Assembly: GCF_010183535.1 (NCBI RefSeq)
Contig: NC_071331.1
Coordinates: 19,158,001 to 19,222,000 of the forward strand
From: Caenorhabditis remanei
Taxonomy: Eukaryota > Nematoda > Chromadorea > Rhabditida > Rhabditidae
Length of the DNA: 64,000 bases
Direction: 5' to 3'
Part shown: one piece after another, positions 52,735 to 64,000 of the stretch
Position numbering within the stretch: the first letter of the stretch is position 1
Layout of the letters: every line of letters starts with the position of its first letter
Made by a program: the position numbers and the translations under genes
The notes under the pieces: generated by a model
Seen by the model: the letters and a program-made list of their open reading frames with translations, nothing else
What the model was told of the DNA's origin: nothing
Database searches by the model: none

Positions 52735-53223
52735 GTTATCGAATGAGATATTGTATAGCTAGCTGTAGTAGTAGTGTCTTCTTGTCTTAATTTCCGCTAG
52801 ACCATAACAAAGTGTCTCATTCGAGAAGTTTTTGTGATAAGAAACACCTTTTCAGTGAAAACAAGCAGTTCTTGAATACTTTATGTACATTCTTCTTTAT
52901 AGCCAGTCATCACGAAAAAAGGTAGTTGTGAAATGGTTTGAGAGTAGACATTTTTCTTGTAAAATAGGAAAGATCAAAACACTAAAATACAAAAACCGGA
53001 AAGGAATGTTGGGTCAGACTGAAACGCTTCCTTTCTAACAATCTTCATCGTTATTTCGATTTCGTTTTCCGCGTAGAAATATGAAAACGTCTGATACAAA
53101 ATGTTTAATTGTAATTTAAAACGGTTAGGCGGGTATATCGACAAGAATGGAACAATTTTGAGAAGTATGAGAAGAATATTAATTTGAAAATTCACATTGT
53201 CTTATTCTCCACAATATGTCTTT

Positions 53224-54121
53224 TCAAGTTAGGATCGTAGGTTTGATAGTCACTGAGTTAGTTACAATAGTCTTCTTCTTAAAATATGGATGAGTTCAAT
53301 AGAAATAACACGAAACAATATTCACACGACAATCCAAAAAAATAGGACGAAATAGAAGGAAATAGGCGGAGTACTGTATTGCAACGAGGCACATTATCTG
53401 AATATAGGAGAATTGGAAACTAGCAAGACCAAAATTAGGTTACTGTAATGAGTTGAGTGAACGCAGTTGGAATTAAAATTAAGAACATTGTCATTGTTAG
53501 CGTCCTTTCTGAAACGGAAAGTGTAACGACAGACAGACTACACCTTCCGAGAAATGAATAATATAAATAACAATACAGAATATAATTGAGGTAATTAACC
53601 AAAACCAGAAAATTAAACGGTAAGTCTAAATTGATTCGTTTTAAAATTCAGAATCCCAAAATAACATTTCTTACCTCGGAACGATCTTGGTTATTCATGA
53701 AAACCAGAAGTCTCACAAGACAGAATAGAACAATGAATAGTTGAGAAAGATATGCAAATGAATAGAAAGCAGCTACAAATATTCTTAGAGGACTATCAGG
53801 TGCTGAAGTACTGTAGTAAGAAGTCATAACTGTTGTCCATGCAATTCTGACAACACCGAAGTCAGTTACTGTAAATAGAACTTCGGATACTTGCATACAA
53901 ATGAATGATTTGAAAACGTAGGGATGGATATCAGTTGATGATTTTTGCGGATGTCGATACAGTACCATTCTTACGGTAGAATAAATAGTTGGAATAAAAC
54001 AAATAAAAGTGGCTACCACAATGACAGTGACAAAGTCAATGTTATACGAGACACTCTGGAATTCTGGGTGTAAATAGATGGGAACATAAAACAGGCGAGG
54101 CTGCTCAGTTGTAAGACTCAT
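53224..54121 (-). pseudogene. sru-like receptor pseudogene with internal deletion
   Basis: Exon 1 (54121-53675) is open and typical (HPYVFKSFICMQVSEVL). Exon 2 begins at 53625 and, right after FPFQ, runs directly into exon-4 sequence (ERTLTMTMFLILIP) in another frame, so the rest of exon 2, all of exon 3 and two introns are deleted. The last exon, ending at 53224, has an in-frame TGA in place of the conserved Trp of FYW. Two independent lesions make it non-functional as a full receptor. Confidence 0.85.
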
Positions 54122-54471
54122 GTTGGAACTGATCTATCAGTAGTTACCTAGTAGTCACTTCTTCTGACATGTCCAATTTCCGCTTGAAGAGGCGGACATA
54201 AGGAGGAAACACGTATGTGTACGCGTTGAAACTAACGAAGTAGACAAAGGTATAGACAAACTTGAAAGACAAAAAAAAATATCTCATCAGGTTCATCTTT
54301 CTGTGGGGTGAGAAGTTTTAGTTTGGACTAGAAAACAGTGAAAAGCATGGGTTCAAAAACCATTTGGTTTCTCATGAATCGTCTGTGTATGTTTACTATT
54401 TTTGCGGTCACTACGTATGAGATCAATGATTATTTGAACATTCCTATTGTCACATTTTCCAAAATACTCAT

Positions 54472-55642
54472 TCAAGTTAGAATGGTGATATTCAATGAGT
54501 TTGTTACAGTAGTCTTCCTCTTAAAATAAGGATGATTCCAATAGAAATAACACGAAACAACAGTCGCACGACAATCGTGAAAAATAGGACGAAGCAACAT
54601 AAAATAGGATGTATATTGAGGTGCAGAGAGACTTATAATCTGAAATTATATGATATTTGTAAATGAGTTAATTAAATGAGGATAAATTTACAGTAAAGAT
54701 CTCATCAAATACAATAGGAAATAAAATAATAAGCATCGTGATGGTTAATGTCTTTTCTGCTTTTGTATTTTTAGATGAAATACTACTTCTGTAATTAGAT
54801 TACTTTTAAGAATATTTTCCGATTTGAAACTCACAGTTGTTTCATGTTTTTCAGTTTCACCAGCATTAACAAAGTCAATACAACGACACAAATGGTAGTG
54901 AGTGCGTATGAAATGACTTCGACAGCAGTATAAAGTCTCTGAAATTTTCTAATAACTGAATTAGAAATACAAAAAATGAACATACACTCTTATAAAGATT
55001 GGATGTGACTAATATAGCACCGTATTGAAAGGGAAAGAGAATCGGCAGACAGACGACACCGTAAGAGAAATGAAAAGTATAAATAACAGCACAGAAGATA
55101 ACTGAGGTGATTAACCAAATAAAAAAAATGCATCGATACGTCTGATATAATATGCTTTAAAATTTGAAATTCCAAAATATTAGAAAATGACTTACCTCTA
55201 AACGCTCTTCTTTATTTATGAAAACTAGGAGTCTTATTAAACAAAATAAAACAGTGAATAGTTGAGAAAGATTGTCAAGTGAAAAATATGAGGCTGTGAA
55301 AATTCTTAGTGGACTATCGCGTTCTAAAGTACTGTAGTAAGAAGTTAGAATAGTTGTCAATGGTATTCTGATGACAATCAAGTATAGAATACAGCTGATA
55401 ACTTTAGAGACTTGCATACAAAGGAATGATTTATAGACGTATGGATGAATATCAGTTGATGATTTTTGTGGATTCCGGAAGAGTACCATTTTAATAGTTG
55501 CATACACTGTTGGAATGAGAAAAATAAAACTGGCTATCACTATGATAGTGACATAGTCGAAGTGATACGAGAAATTCTCATATTCTGGATTCAAATAGAT
55601 GGAGGTATACATTTTTTCAACTTGCTCATTTGAAAGATTCAT
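54472..55642 (-). CDS. Serpentine receptor class U (sru)-like, intact
   Basis: Five exons in coding order: 55642-55196, 55141-54986, 54938-54835, 54788-54692, 54639-54472; 972 nt, 323 residues. It is a seven-transmembrane chemoreceptor of the nematode SRU type, presumably in chemosensory neurons. SRU marks are EYENFSYHFDYV, HPYVYKSFLCMQVSKV, VIRIPLTTILTSY, LIRLLVFINK and FPFQYGAILV. The last exon ends with FHDCRATVVSCYFYWNHPYFK. All phases agree. It sits in a minus-strand tandem array with about 2-kb spacing. A conserved small frame lies just upstream (about 55810-55680). Confidence 0.88.
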
Positions 55643-56265
55643 GTTGAACTGATGTGATCTCTTTTAGTAGTTACATAACATTTACTTCTTCTTCTGACTG
55701 GAAGAGCTTCCGCATGAAGTAACGAAAGTCGTCAGAAACACGTACGTGTTGAATCTAATGAAGTAGACAAAAAAGTAGACAAGTTTATAGAGCAAGACAA
55801 AATCATATCTCATCTGGTATATCTTTCTGAGAAGCAAAAACTTTCTGTGAAGAAAGAAGGTATAGTTTGCAATAGTAGAGAAGAAAAGAAGGCATTGAAA
55901 GGCATCTGTTCAAAAATCATTCGGTTCATGAGATACGAGCAAATATTGAAAATTTATTTGAACTTACACACTAAAATGGTTTAATCGCTAACGTTAGCAT
56001 TCCGTTTGTTTCGATTTATTTCGGTACAAACGGATCAAAATTTTAGAAAGTGTCAGCCCGGGTTAATGTGATAACCAAGGTTGACAATTGACTACGATGA
56101 AAGCATTCACATTCAAATTTAAAATGTTCTATTATTTACACAAACGGATCAAATTTCTAGAAAGTGTCAGTCCGATCAGTATATGTTTTCTATTTTTGCG
56201 GTCTCTACATATGAGATGTATGTTTAGTTGAACATTCGCATTGTGTTATTCTCCACAATACTTTT

Positions 56266-57432
56266 TCAAGTTAAGATCGTGATATTCAATGAGTTTGTTA
56301 CAGTAGTATTCTTCTTAAAATAAGGATGATTCCAATAGAAATAACACGAAACAATATTCGCACGAAAATCTTGAAAAATGGGACGGAGCAATATAAAATA
56401 GGATGTATATTGAGGAGCAGAGAGACTTATAACCTGGAATTATGATATTCGGAAATGAGTTATTCAGATGAGGATGAATTTACAGCGATGAACTCATCAA
56501 GTACAGTAGGATATACAATAATAAACATCGTAATAGTTAGTGTCTTTTCTGCTTTTGTGTTTTTGGATGAAATACTACTTCTGTAATCAGATTATTTTTA
56601 AGAACATACTTTTAGTTGAAACTCACAGTTGTTTCATGTTTTTCAGTTTCACTAGCATTAATAAAGTTGATACAACGACACAAATGGAAATGACTGCGTT
56701 GAAAACTACTTCGACAACAGCAGAAAGCCTCTGAAATTTTCTAATAACTGAATTATAAATACAAAAAATGAACATACAATCTCATAGTAAAGTTGGGATG
56801 TGACCAATATAGCACTGTATTGAAAAGGGAAGAGAAGCGGCAGACAAATTACTCCGTAGAAGAAATGAATAATATAAATAACAGCACAGAAGATAAATGA
56901 GGTGATTGACCAAGTCCAGAAAACGCAACGTTAAATCTGAGATAATTTGCTTCAAAATTTGAAATCTCAAAGTAATACAACTTACCTTCAAACACTCTTG
57001 ATTATTCATGAAAACTAGAAGTCTTATTAAACAAAATAAAACAGTGGATAGTTGAGAAAGATTGTTAAGTGAAAAGCATGCGGCTGTGAAAAATCTCAGC
57101 GGACTATCACGTTCCAAAGTAGTGTAGAAAGAAGTGAGAATAGTTGTCAGTGGTATTCTGATGACTATCAAGTCAAGAATAGAGCCGATAACTTTAGACA
57201 CTTGCATACAAAGGAATGACTTGAAGACGAAGGGATGAATATCAGTTGATGATTTTTGTGGATTCCGAAAGAGTACCATTTTAATAGTTGCATACACAGT
57301 TGGAATAAAACAGATAAAACAGATTATCACTATGACAGTGACGTAGTCAAAGTGATACGAGATCTTCTCATATTCTGGATTCAAATAGATGGAGACATAA
57401 AAACTTTCAATTTGCTCAGTTGAAAGATTCAT
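56266..57432 (-). pseudogene. sru-like receptor with in-frame stop at start of exon 2
   Basis: Five exons in coding order: 57432-56986, 56936-56778, 56730-56627, 56580-56484, 56433-56266. Lengths and phases match the intact paralogues, 975 nt. The second codon of exon 2 is TAA where paralogues have TAT (Tyr of TYRC). The rest of the frame is open, so this is a very young pseudogene or a stop polymorphism or error. No other acceptor nearby avoids the stop. Confidence 0.75.
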
Positions 57433-58048
57433 GTTGGAACTGATGTGACCTCTTTCTGAAGATATCAAGTAGTCACTTCTTCGTCTTCTGACCTAATGAG
57501 CTTCCACATGAAGAAACGGAAGTGGGAAAATAACACGTATGTGTTGAATCTAATGAAGTAGACAAAAAAGTAGACAAGTTCATAAAGCAAAACAAAAGTA
57601 TATCTCATCAGGTTCATCTTTCTGTGAAAATATAATTTGGACAAGTGGAAAAGAAAACAAACAGACAAGCATAGGTTCAAAATCATTCGGTTCATTAGAA
57701 AAAAGCTAATATTGGAAACAATTTTTTGAACTTACAAACTAAAATGGTTTAATCGCTGACGTTATCATTCCGTTTGTTTCGATTTATTTCGGTACAAACA
57801 GATCAAAGTTCTAGAAAGGGTCAGTCCGAGTTAGTGATAACCAAGGTAGACAATTGACTACGATGAAAGCATTCACATTCAAATTTAAAATATTTTATTA
57901 ATGCTGCTCCTGTAGTATTGCTCCGTGGAATAATGTTTACACATGTGTTTTCATGAATCATCAGTATATGTTTTCTACTTTTGCGGTCCCTACGATGAAT
58001 ATTTATTTGAACATTCATATTGTCTTACTCACCACAATATGTACTCTT

Positions 58049-59354
58049 TCAAGTTAGGATCGTAGGTTTGTTAGTCACTGAGTTAGTTACAGTAGTCTTC
58101 TTCTTAAAATATGGATGAGTCCAATAGAAATAACACGAAACAATATTCACACGACAATCGTTAAAAATGGGACGAAGCAACATAAAATATGATGTATATT
58201 GAACTGCATAGATACTTATAATCTGGAATTATGATATTCGGAAATTAGTTATTAGCACGACACGCTTCTTACAACCACGCTCTACCGTAGTAATTGAAAA
58301 TTTCATGAGAAATTGAGAGACTCAGAGAAAAGTATACATTTCTCAAGGGGATTTCAGTAGAGAGCAGTTGTAAGAACTGTGCTCAACTAATAAACGTGGA
58401 TGATTTACAGTGAAGAACTGATCAAATACAATAGGCAATAAAATAATAAGCATCGTGATGGTTAATGTCCGTTCTGCTTTTGTGTTCTTGGATGAAATGC
58501 TACTTCTGTAATCAGATTACTTTTAGGAGTATTTTTTGAGTTAAAACTCACAGTTGTTTCATGTTTTTCAGTTTTATCAGCATCAATAAAGTCAACACAA
58601 CGACACAAATAGAAATGACTGCGTTAACAATGACTTCAACAACAGAATAAAGTCTCTGAAATATTCTGATAAATTAGAAATACATGAAAATAAGCATACA
58701 GTCTCATAATAAATATTGGATGTGACTAATATAGCACCGTATTGAAAGGGAAAGAGAATCGGCAGACATACTACACCGTAGAAGAAATGAATTATATAAA
58801 TAATAGAACAGAAAATAACTGAGGTGAAAGAACAAATCCAAAAAATGCATCGATAGGTCTGATATAATTTGCTTCAAAATTTCAAATCCCAAGATAATAT
58901 AGCTTACCTCCAAACGCTCTTCTTTATTTATGAAAACTAGGAGTCTTATTGAACAAAATAGAACAGTGAATAGTTGAGAAAGATTGTCAAGTGAAAAGTA
59001 TGCGGCAACAAAAATTCTTAGTGGACTATCACGTTTTAGAGTACTGTAGTAAGAAGTGAGAATAGTGGTCTGGGGTATTCTGATGACAATCAAGTAAAGG
59101 ATAGAGCTGATAACTTTAGATACTTGCATACAAAGGAATGATTTATAGACGTAGGGATGAATATCAGTTGATGTTTTCTGTGGTTGTCGATACAGTACCA
59201 TTCTTACGGTAGCATAAATTGTTGGAATAAAACAGATAAAACAGGCTATCACAATGACAGTGACATAGTCAAAGTGATACGAGATATTCTCATACTCTGG
59301 ATTCAAATAGATGGAGACATAAAACTTTTCAACTTGCTCATTTGAAAGATTCAT
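58049..59354 (-). CDS. Serpentine receptor class U (sru)-like, intact
   Basis: Five exons in coding order: 59354-58908, 58858-58700, 58655-58552, 58505-58409, 58222-58049; 981 nt, 326 residues, all phases consistent. It has the same SRU motifs as its neighbours (HPYVYKSFLCMQVSKV, IRIPQTTILTSY, PFQYGAILVTSN). Intron 4 carries a short inverted-repeat element (58253-58393). The frame is open for 63 codons upstream of the chosen ATG and includes the small conserved upstream frame starting at 59543, so an N-terminally longer product is possible. The start at 59354 was chosen because it aligns with the other copies. Confidence 0.87.
58253..58393. repeat. Short inverted-repeat element, family copy 3
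   Basis: Same family as 10424-10566 and 23689-23832. It starts ATTAGCACGACACG, has CAACCACGCTCTACCG, the core GAGAGACTCAGAGAAAAG, and ends GCAGTTGTAAGAACTGTGCT. It lies in intron 4 of the receptor gene 58049-59354 and is absent from the same intron of its paralogues, so it inserted after duplication. Confidence 0.75.
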
Positions 59355-59969
59355 GTTGAACTGATGTGATCCCTTTCTGAAGATATCTAGTAGTCGCTTC
59401 TTCTTCTGACCTGACGAGTTTCCGCATGAAGAAAGGGAAGTCGAAAAAAAAAACACGTATGTGGACGTGTTGAATATAATCAAGTAGACAAAAAAGTAGA
59501 CAAGTTTATACGGCAAAACAAAAGTATATCTCATCAGGTTCATCTTTCTGTGAAGAGAAAAGTTAGAATTGGGATTTGTAGAGTAGAAAGAAAGACATTG
59601 AAAGACATCTGTTGAAAAATCATTCGGTTCATAAGATACGAGCAAATATCATTCTTATATATGAAACGCGTGTGGGGTTTGTCCCGATCTCTGTCACAAT
59701 GTCGGCAATTTTCGAGAAATAAGAAAGAAGGTGAAAGAGGCCAAAATTGAGCAAACAGTCTGGTTGGAAATAATATATCTGAACTTGCACACTGAACTGT
59801 TTTTTTTTGCTGACGTTATCATCCCGTTCGTTTCGATCTACTTCCGAATGCACGGGCGAAAATTCTAGAAAGTGCCAGTCCGGGTTATTGTGATAACCAA
59901 GGTTGACAAATGACTTCGATGAAAACATTCACATCAAATATTAAAATCTTTTATTATTAACTTCGCTTC

Positions 59970-61134
59970 TTAAGTATTACTCCGTGGCATAATGTTCAAT
60001 GAATTTGTTACAGTAGTCTTCTTTTTAAAATATGGATGAGTCCAATAGAAATACCATGAGACAACATTTACTCGAAAATCTTGAAAAAGTGGACGTAGCA
60101 ACATAAAATAGGATGTATATTGTGTTGCATAGAGACTTATAACCTGGAATTATGATATTTGTTAGTGAAATATTAGCTGAGAATGAATTTACAGTGGTGA
60201 TCCAATCAAATACAGTAGGAAATAAAATAATAAACATTGTGATGGTTAGCGTCTTTTCTGCTTTTGTGTTTTTGGATGAAATACTACTTCTGTAATCAGA
60301 TTACTTTTAAGAAAATTTTTTGAGTAGAAACTTACAACTGTTTCATGTTTTTCAGTTTCACCAACTTTAATAAAGTAAATACAACGACACAAGTGGCAGT
60401 AAGAGCGTCAAAAATGGCCTCGATAGCAATATAAAGTCTCTGAAATATTCTGAAAAATTAGAATTACAAAAAACAAACATACACTCTCATAAAGATTGGA
60501 TGTGACTAAGATAGCACCGTATTGAAAGGGAAAGAAAAACGTCATACAGGCTACACCTTTTGAGAAATGAATAATATAAATAATAGTACAGAAGATAATT
60601 GACGGGATTGACCATATCCAAAAAATGCATCGATACGTCTGATATAATTTGCTTCATAATAAGAAATCACAAAACAATATAACTTACCTCGAACCGTGCT
60701 TGACGATTCAAAAAAACCAAAAGTCTCATTAGACAGAATAAAACAGTGAATAGTTGAGAAAGATTGTTAAGTGAAAAGCATGCGGAGGCGAAAATTCTTA
60801 GTGGACTATCACGTTCCAGAGTACTGTAGTAAGAAGTGAGAATGGTTGTCTGTGGTAATCTGATGATCATCAACTCAAGAATAGAGCTTATAAGTTTAGA
60901 TACTTGCATACAAAGGAATGATTTGTAGACGTAGGGATGAATATCAGTTGATGATTTTTGTGGATGCTGGAACAGCACCATTTTAACAGTTGCATACACT
61001 GTTGGAATATAACAAATGAAACTTGCTAATACTATGACAGTGACGTAGTCAAAGTGATACGAGAAATTTTCATATTCCGGGTTTGAATAGATGGAAACAA
61101 AAAACAAGCGAGGCTGCTCAGTTGTAAGACTCAT
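59970..61134 (-). CDS. Serpentine receptor class U (sru)-like, intact
   Basis: Five exons in coding order: 61134-60688, 60638-60483, 60439-60336, 60289-60193, 60143-59970; 978 nt, 325 residues, consistent phases. It carries the family motifs (EYENFSYHFDYV, HPYVYKSFLCMQVSKL, RLPQTTILTSY, LMRLLVFLN, FPFQYGAILVTSN). The C-terminal end differs from its neighbours: it ends early at TAA after SLNIMPRSNT. It is the first gene of the minus-strand array, with the small conserved upstream frame at about 61297-61196. Confidence 0.88.
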
Positions 61135-61323
61135 GTTGGAACTGATGTGAGCTCTATCAGTAGTTGCCTAGTAGTCACTTCTTCTGACATGTTCAATTTC
61201 CGCTTGAAGTCTTTTTCACTTCCGTGGGAAAAAACACGTATGTGTACGTGTTGAAACTAATGAAGTAGACAAAGGTATAGACATACTTCAAAGACATACC
61301 AAGAAAATCACTTTTTGTCTGAA

Positions 61324-61494
61324 ATGGCTGAACATACTTCCAATGCATATATCCCCATCAACTCGATACCAGAATATCAGAACTTTTCCTATAACTTTGA
61401 TTATGTTACAATCATTATGCTATTCAATTTTATTTGCTTATTTCCAACCCTTTTCGCTACAACAAAAACTGTGTTGGGACCGCAAAAGAAGTAA
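61324..61494 (+). pseudogene. sru-like N-terminal fragment on the opposite strand
   Basis: A 56-codon plus-strand frame begins MAEHTSNAYIPINSIPEYQN, followed by FSYNFDYVTIIML and FICLFPTLFATTKTVL, then a stop. It matches the start of exon 1 of the minus-strand receptors, especially the diverged copy at 52734. Nothing like the rest of the receptor follows. It is an inverted partial duplicate. Confidence 0.8.
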
Positions 61495-61888
61495 ACTTCC
61501 GCAAATGATTCATAAGTTGAGAGCTTTGCTCTCAACATTTTTTATCAGAACAAACTAGAAATGATCTGGTTTTTTTTCTCCGCTTCGTTTAACCACAAGT
61601 CTGTCTACTAATGATGCAGACATGAAGATTCGTAAAAAAACAAAAAGTTGAAATGTGTGAAAAGTTTTGTGTTAGAAAATGTTTTCGCCCTGAAAGCTTT
61701 TCAGAACCAATGGAGCAGTAACCCGTTGTTCTTTGCCTGAATTTCCTTAAAAATGCAGCTATACTTTCTTTCATGAAAAATCATTGAAATTTTTTTTTCA
61801 TGAAAATTATTTCGATGGTATTACTACCAGAAGTTTAGGTCGTTTCCATACAGATCATAGTTGTACGGAATGCCATTTTCCGAAAAAC

Positions 61889-62145
61889 CGGAATCCGGAA
61901 TCCGGAACCGGAATCAAATATTTAATTTTCCGGAATCCGGAATCCGGAACCGGAATGAAGTTTTTCAAAAAACCGGAATCCGGAATCCGGAATCGGAATG
62001 AAAAATTTCATTTTCCGGAATCCGGAATCCGGAACCGGAATGAAAATTTTCATTTTCCGGAATCCGGAACCGGAACCGGAATGTCAAAAAAAACCCGGAA
62101 TTCCGGAATCCGGAATTTCCGGAATCCGGATTCCGGACAACTATG
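61889..62145. repeat. CCGGAAT satellite-like tandem repeat
   Basis: CCGGAATCCGGAATCCGGAA-type units separated by short spacers (TGAAAATTTTCATTTT, TCAAAAAA). The units are near-palindromic, so both strands show open Asn/Pro/Glu/Ser-rich frames that are not genes. Confidence 0.9.
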
Positions 62146-62276
62146 ATACAGATTGTACAGCTGCCTTTATTCTTCTTTTTCATGCGAAATATTTTCAAAA
62201 CTACATAGTGTTTTATTTTCATCATCTTTGCCAAACATCATCAATTGTTTAAAAAACGAGAGAAAAGTGAAATTGA

Positions 62277-63428
62277 ATACAGTAGCGAGCATAAGTGAGT
62301 ACCCCTAGGTACTTTTATGTGTAACTCAGCTGAATCATGTCCGTTTTGCCTAAACTTTTTTTTGAAAGGAAGTCAAAATATTCAGCAATACGAATATAGG
62401 TGTTTTGAAAAACTTCCATCACTGATTTTTTCGATAATCGATTTTTCCTGATCTTGATTTGAAAATCCAAAAAAAAACTTTTTATTTTTCTCTTGGAGTT
62501 ATTGAGTTATTGATGTCAAAATGATGGAACATGTTCAAATAAACAAAAAATTATGTTGAATTGGCTTCTTAACTCATGAGCATCGTGCTAGAGCTCCAGA
62601 AGTCAAAAATAGTGTCCTCGGAAAAATCTTCATAACTCCTCAAAAAAGGCTTCAAATTAGCCGAAACATGCACCAAAAGACGTGTTTTGAGTTTTTCTAC
62701 AAACCAACATCAAAAAATTACAGATTAAGAAAAAATAATTTTTCTAATTTTTTCACTAAAATTTTTTTTTAATTCCTATTTTTTCTCAATTTCTGGTATT
62801 TTCTGGATGAAAAACAAACATAACTTTCAAATACTGCATGCAAGATGCTTTATCACACATAATAAAACACATTTATGTGTTCCTTGTTCGTGTTGTAGTC
62901 AGAAAATACCAGAAATTGAGAAAAAATAGGAATTAAAAAAAAATTTTAGTGAAAAAATTAGAAAAATTATTTTTTCTTAATCTGTAATTTTTTGATGTTG
63001 GTTTGTAGAAAAACTCAAGACACGTCTTTTGGTGCATGTTTCGGCTAATTTGAAGCCTTTTTTGAGGAGTTATGAAGGTTTTTTCGAATGCACTACTTTT
63101 GACTTCTGGAGCTCTAGCACGATGCTCAGGAGTTGAAAAACCAATTCAACATAATTTTTTGTTTATTTGAACATGTTCCATCATTTTGACATCAAAAACT
63201 CAATAACTCCAAGAGAAAAATAAAAAGTTTTTTTTCGGATTTTCAAATCAAGATTAGGAAAAATCGATTATCGAAAAAATCAGTGATGGAAGTTTTTCAA
63301 AACACCTATATTCGTTTTGCTGAATATTCTGGCTTCCTTTCAAAAAAAAGTTTAGGCAAAACGGACATGATTCAGCTGAGTTACACATAAAAGTACCTAG
63401 GGGTACTCACTTATGCTCGCTACTGTAT
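62277..63428. mobile_element. Palindromic Tc/mariner-like non-autonomous element
   Basis: Arms of over 500 bp are near-perfect reverse complements around a centre near 62850. The ends read TACAGTAGCGAGCATAAG then GTGAGTACCC, facing the complement. They are bounded by TA on both sides, as for Tc1/mariner insertions. No transposase frame. It lies beyond the receptor array. Confidence 0.75.
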
Positions 63429-63661
63429 GTAAAATACAACAGTTGTCACTCGTAGAGTTTCTCCACATAGAGAGTACTGTAGTTCAAGTATTAATATTTT
63501 TTGCGGTCATCACGCGAGCAATAATAAATGGGATCACATGCGAGAAAATGTGAGAACAGTAATGCGAGTGCAAGAACTTATAATATTTGTATGTTTTGAA
63601 ACATATAATTTTAAAAATTTTATTTATAGAAACCATCACAATAATCATACTCATTTCCGAA

Positions 63662-63993
63662 TTAACCACAGAACGAAGAATCAGTCTTATCCACATTCAA
63701 TGAGTCAAACGTGAATAAAGCCATGCGAACACGGTCATACGACACCAACTCCACGTCATAACCACCATTAGCTTGTCCATTAGTTATTCTCATATTGATA
63801 CCGAGGAGAAGAGTCGAGTCGAATTTTCTGGAATAATTCTACTGTTTCAAGAAGTTTATAAAACATGGAACGAATTCGAAACACAGTTGCTTTGTTCAAT
63901 TACATTTGAACTTACTTAACAGAACAATCCAGGTTACTACTTGGATACATGAATCCATTGAGGTTATTACCGCAACTTCCATACCACCATCCT
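63662..63993 (-). CDS. C-terminal exons of a fibrinogen-like domain protein (5' part outside the window)
   Basis: Two exons in coding order: 63993-63916 and 63827-63662, joined in phase 2, ending at a TAA at 63662. The first encodes GWWYGSCGNNLNGFMYPSSN, like the GWW..C..xNLNG motif near the end of fibrinogen C-terminal domains. The second is a beta-rich tail (GGYDVELVSYDRVRMALFTF). A TTTTCAG acceptor at 63994-64000 precedes the first exon, so more exons lie to the right. Nematode proteins of this type are usually secreted; no signal peptide is in view. Confidence 0.6.
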
Positions 63994-64000
63994 CTGAAAA

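Noticed and set aside
61784..62252. Open frames rich in Arg, Asn, Pro, Glu and Ser on both strands
   Set aside because: They are translations of the CCGGAAT tandem repeat; a repeat without stops is open in several frames.

Overview
This looks like nuclear DNA from a Caenorhabditis-type nematode. Introns are short with TTTTCAG acceptors, and several genes start right after such an acceptor, as expected for spliced-leader trans-splicing. Host genes are recognisable: a lin-49/BRPF chromatin gene, a CYP33E-like cytochrome P450, a tandem cluster of class-U serpentine receptors and two tRNA-Glu genes. From memory, lin-49 lies near cyp-33E genes on C. elegans chromosome IV, so the left third may be syntenic. 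Exon limits below were set by eye from splice sites and checked by reading phase.

Layout. 1-11802 (-): the 3'-truncated lin-49-like gene. One intron carries a complete, apparently recent Ty3/gypsy retrotransposon (4993-9992, opposite strand, identical 175-bp LTRs, 5-bp target duplication). 12-15.5 kb: AT-rich intergenic DNA with simple and dispersed repeats. 15643-16431 (+): small histone-fold protein. 16635-17058: divergent pair of identical tRNA-Glu(UUC). 17500-22135 (-): ten-exon P450 with two palindromic elements in its introns. 24389-50584: one giant LTR element. 51.6-61.5 kb: six minus-strand sru-like receptor genes (three intact, three damaged) and a plus-strand fragment. 61.9-63.4 kb: a CCGGAAT satellite and a Tc/mariner-like palindrome. 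63662-63993 (-): end of a fibrinogen-like gene.

The most unusual object is the 26,196-bp element at 24389-50584. It has two 724-bp LTRs with only two differences that I can see, a matching GTGGA target duplication and a BEL/Pao gag-pol on the minus strand. About 16.4 kb lies between the 5' LTR and gag. That stretch holds four further minus-strand genes, three of them with two or more introns, whose spliced frames are fully open (216, 231, 553 and 833 codons). Two of them carry paired cysteine/histidine clusters like retroelement Gag zinc knuckles. By contrast, gag-pol is broken by about five frame changes.

The whole element, LTRs included, is sprinkled with the hexamer CGCGGT: 88 copies on the + strand by my reading, against about five on the other strand and about one copy in the rest of the window. 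A retroelement that keeps introns, carries extra putative nucleic-acid-binding proteins and has a strand-biased motif about every 300 bp is the best candidate here for an undescribed system.
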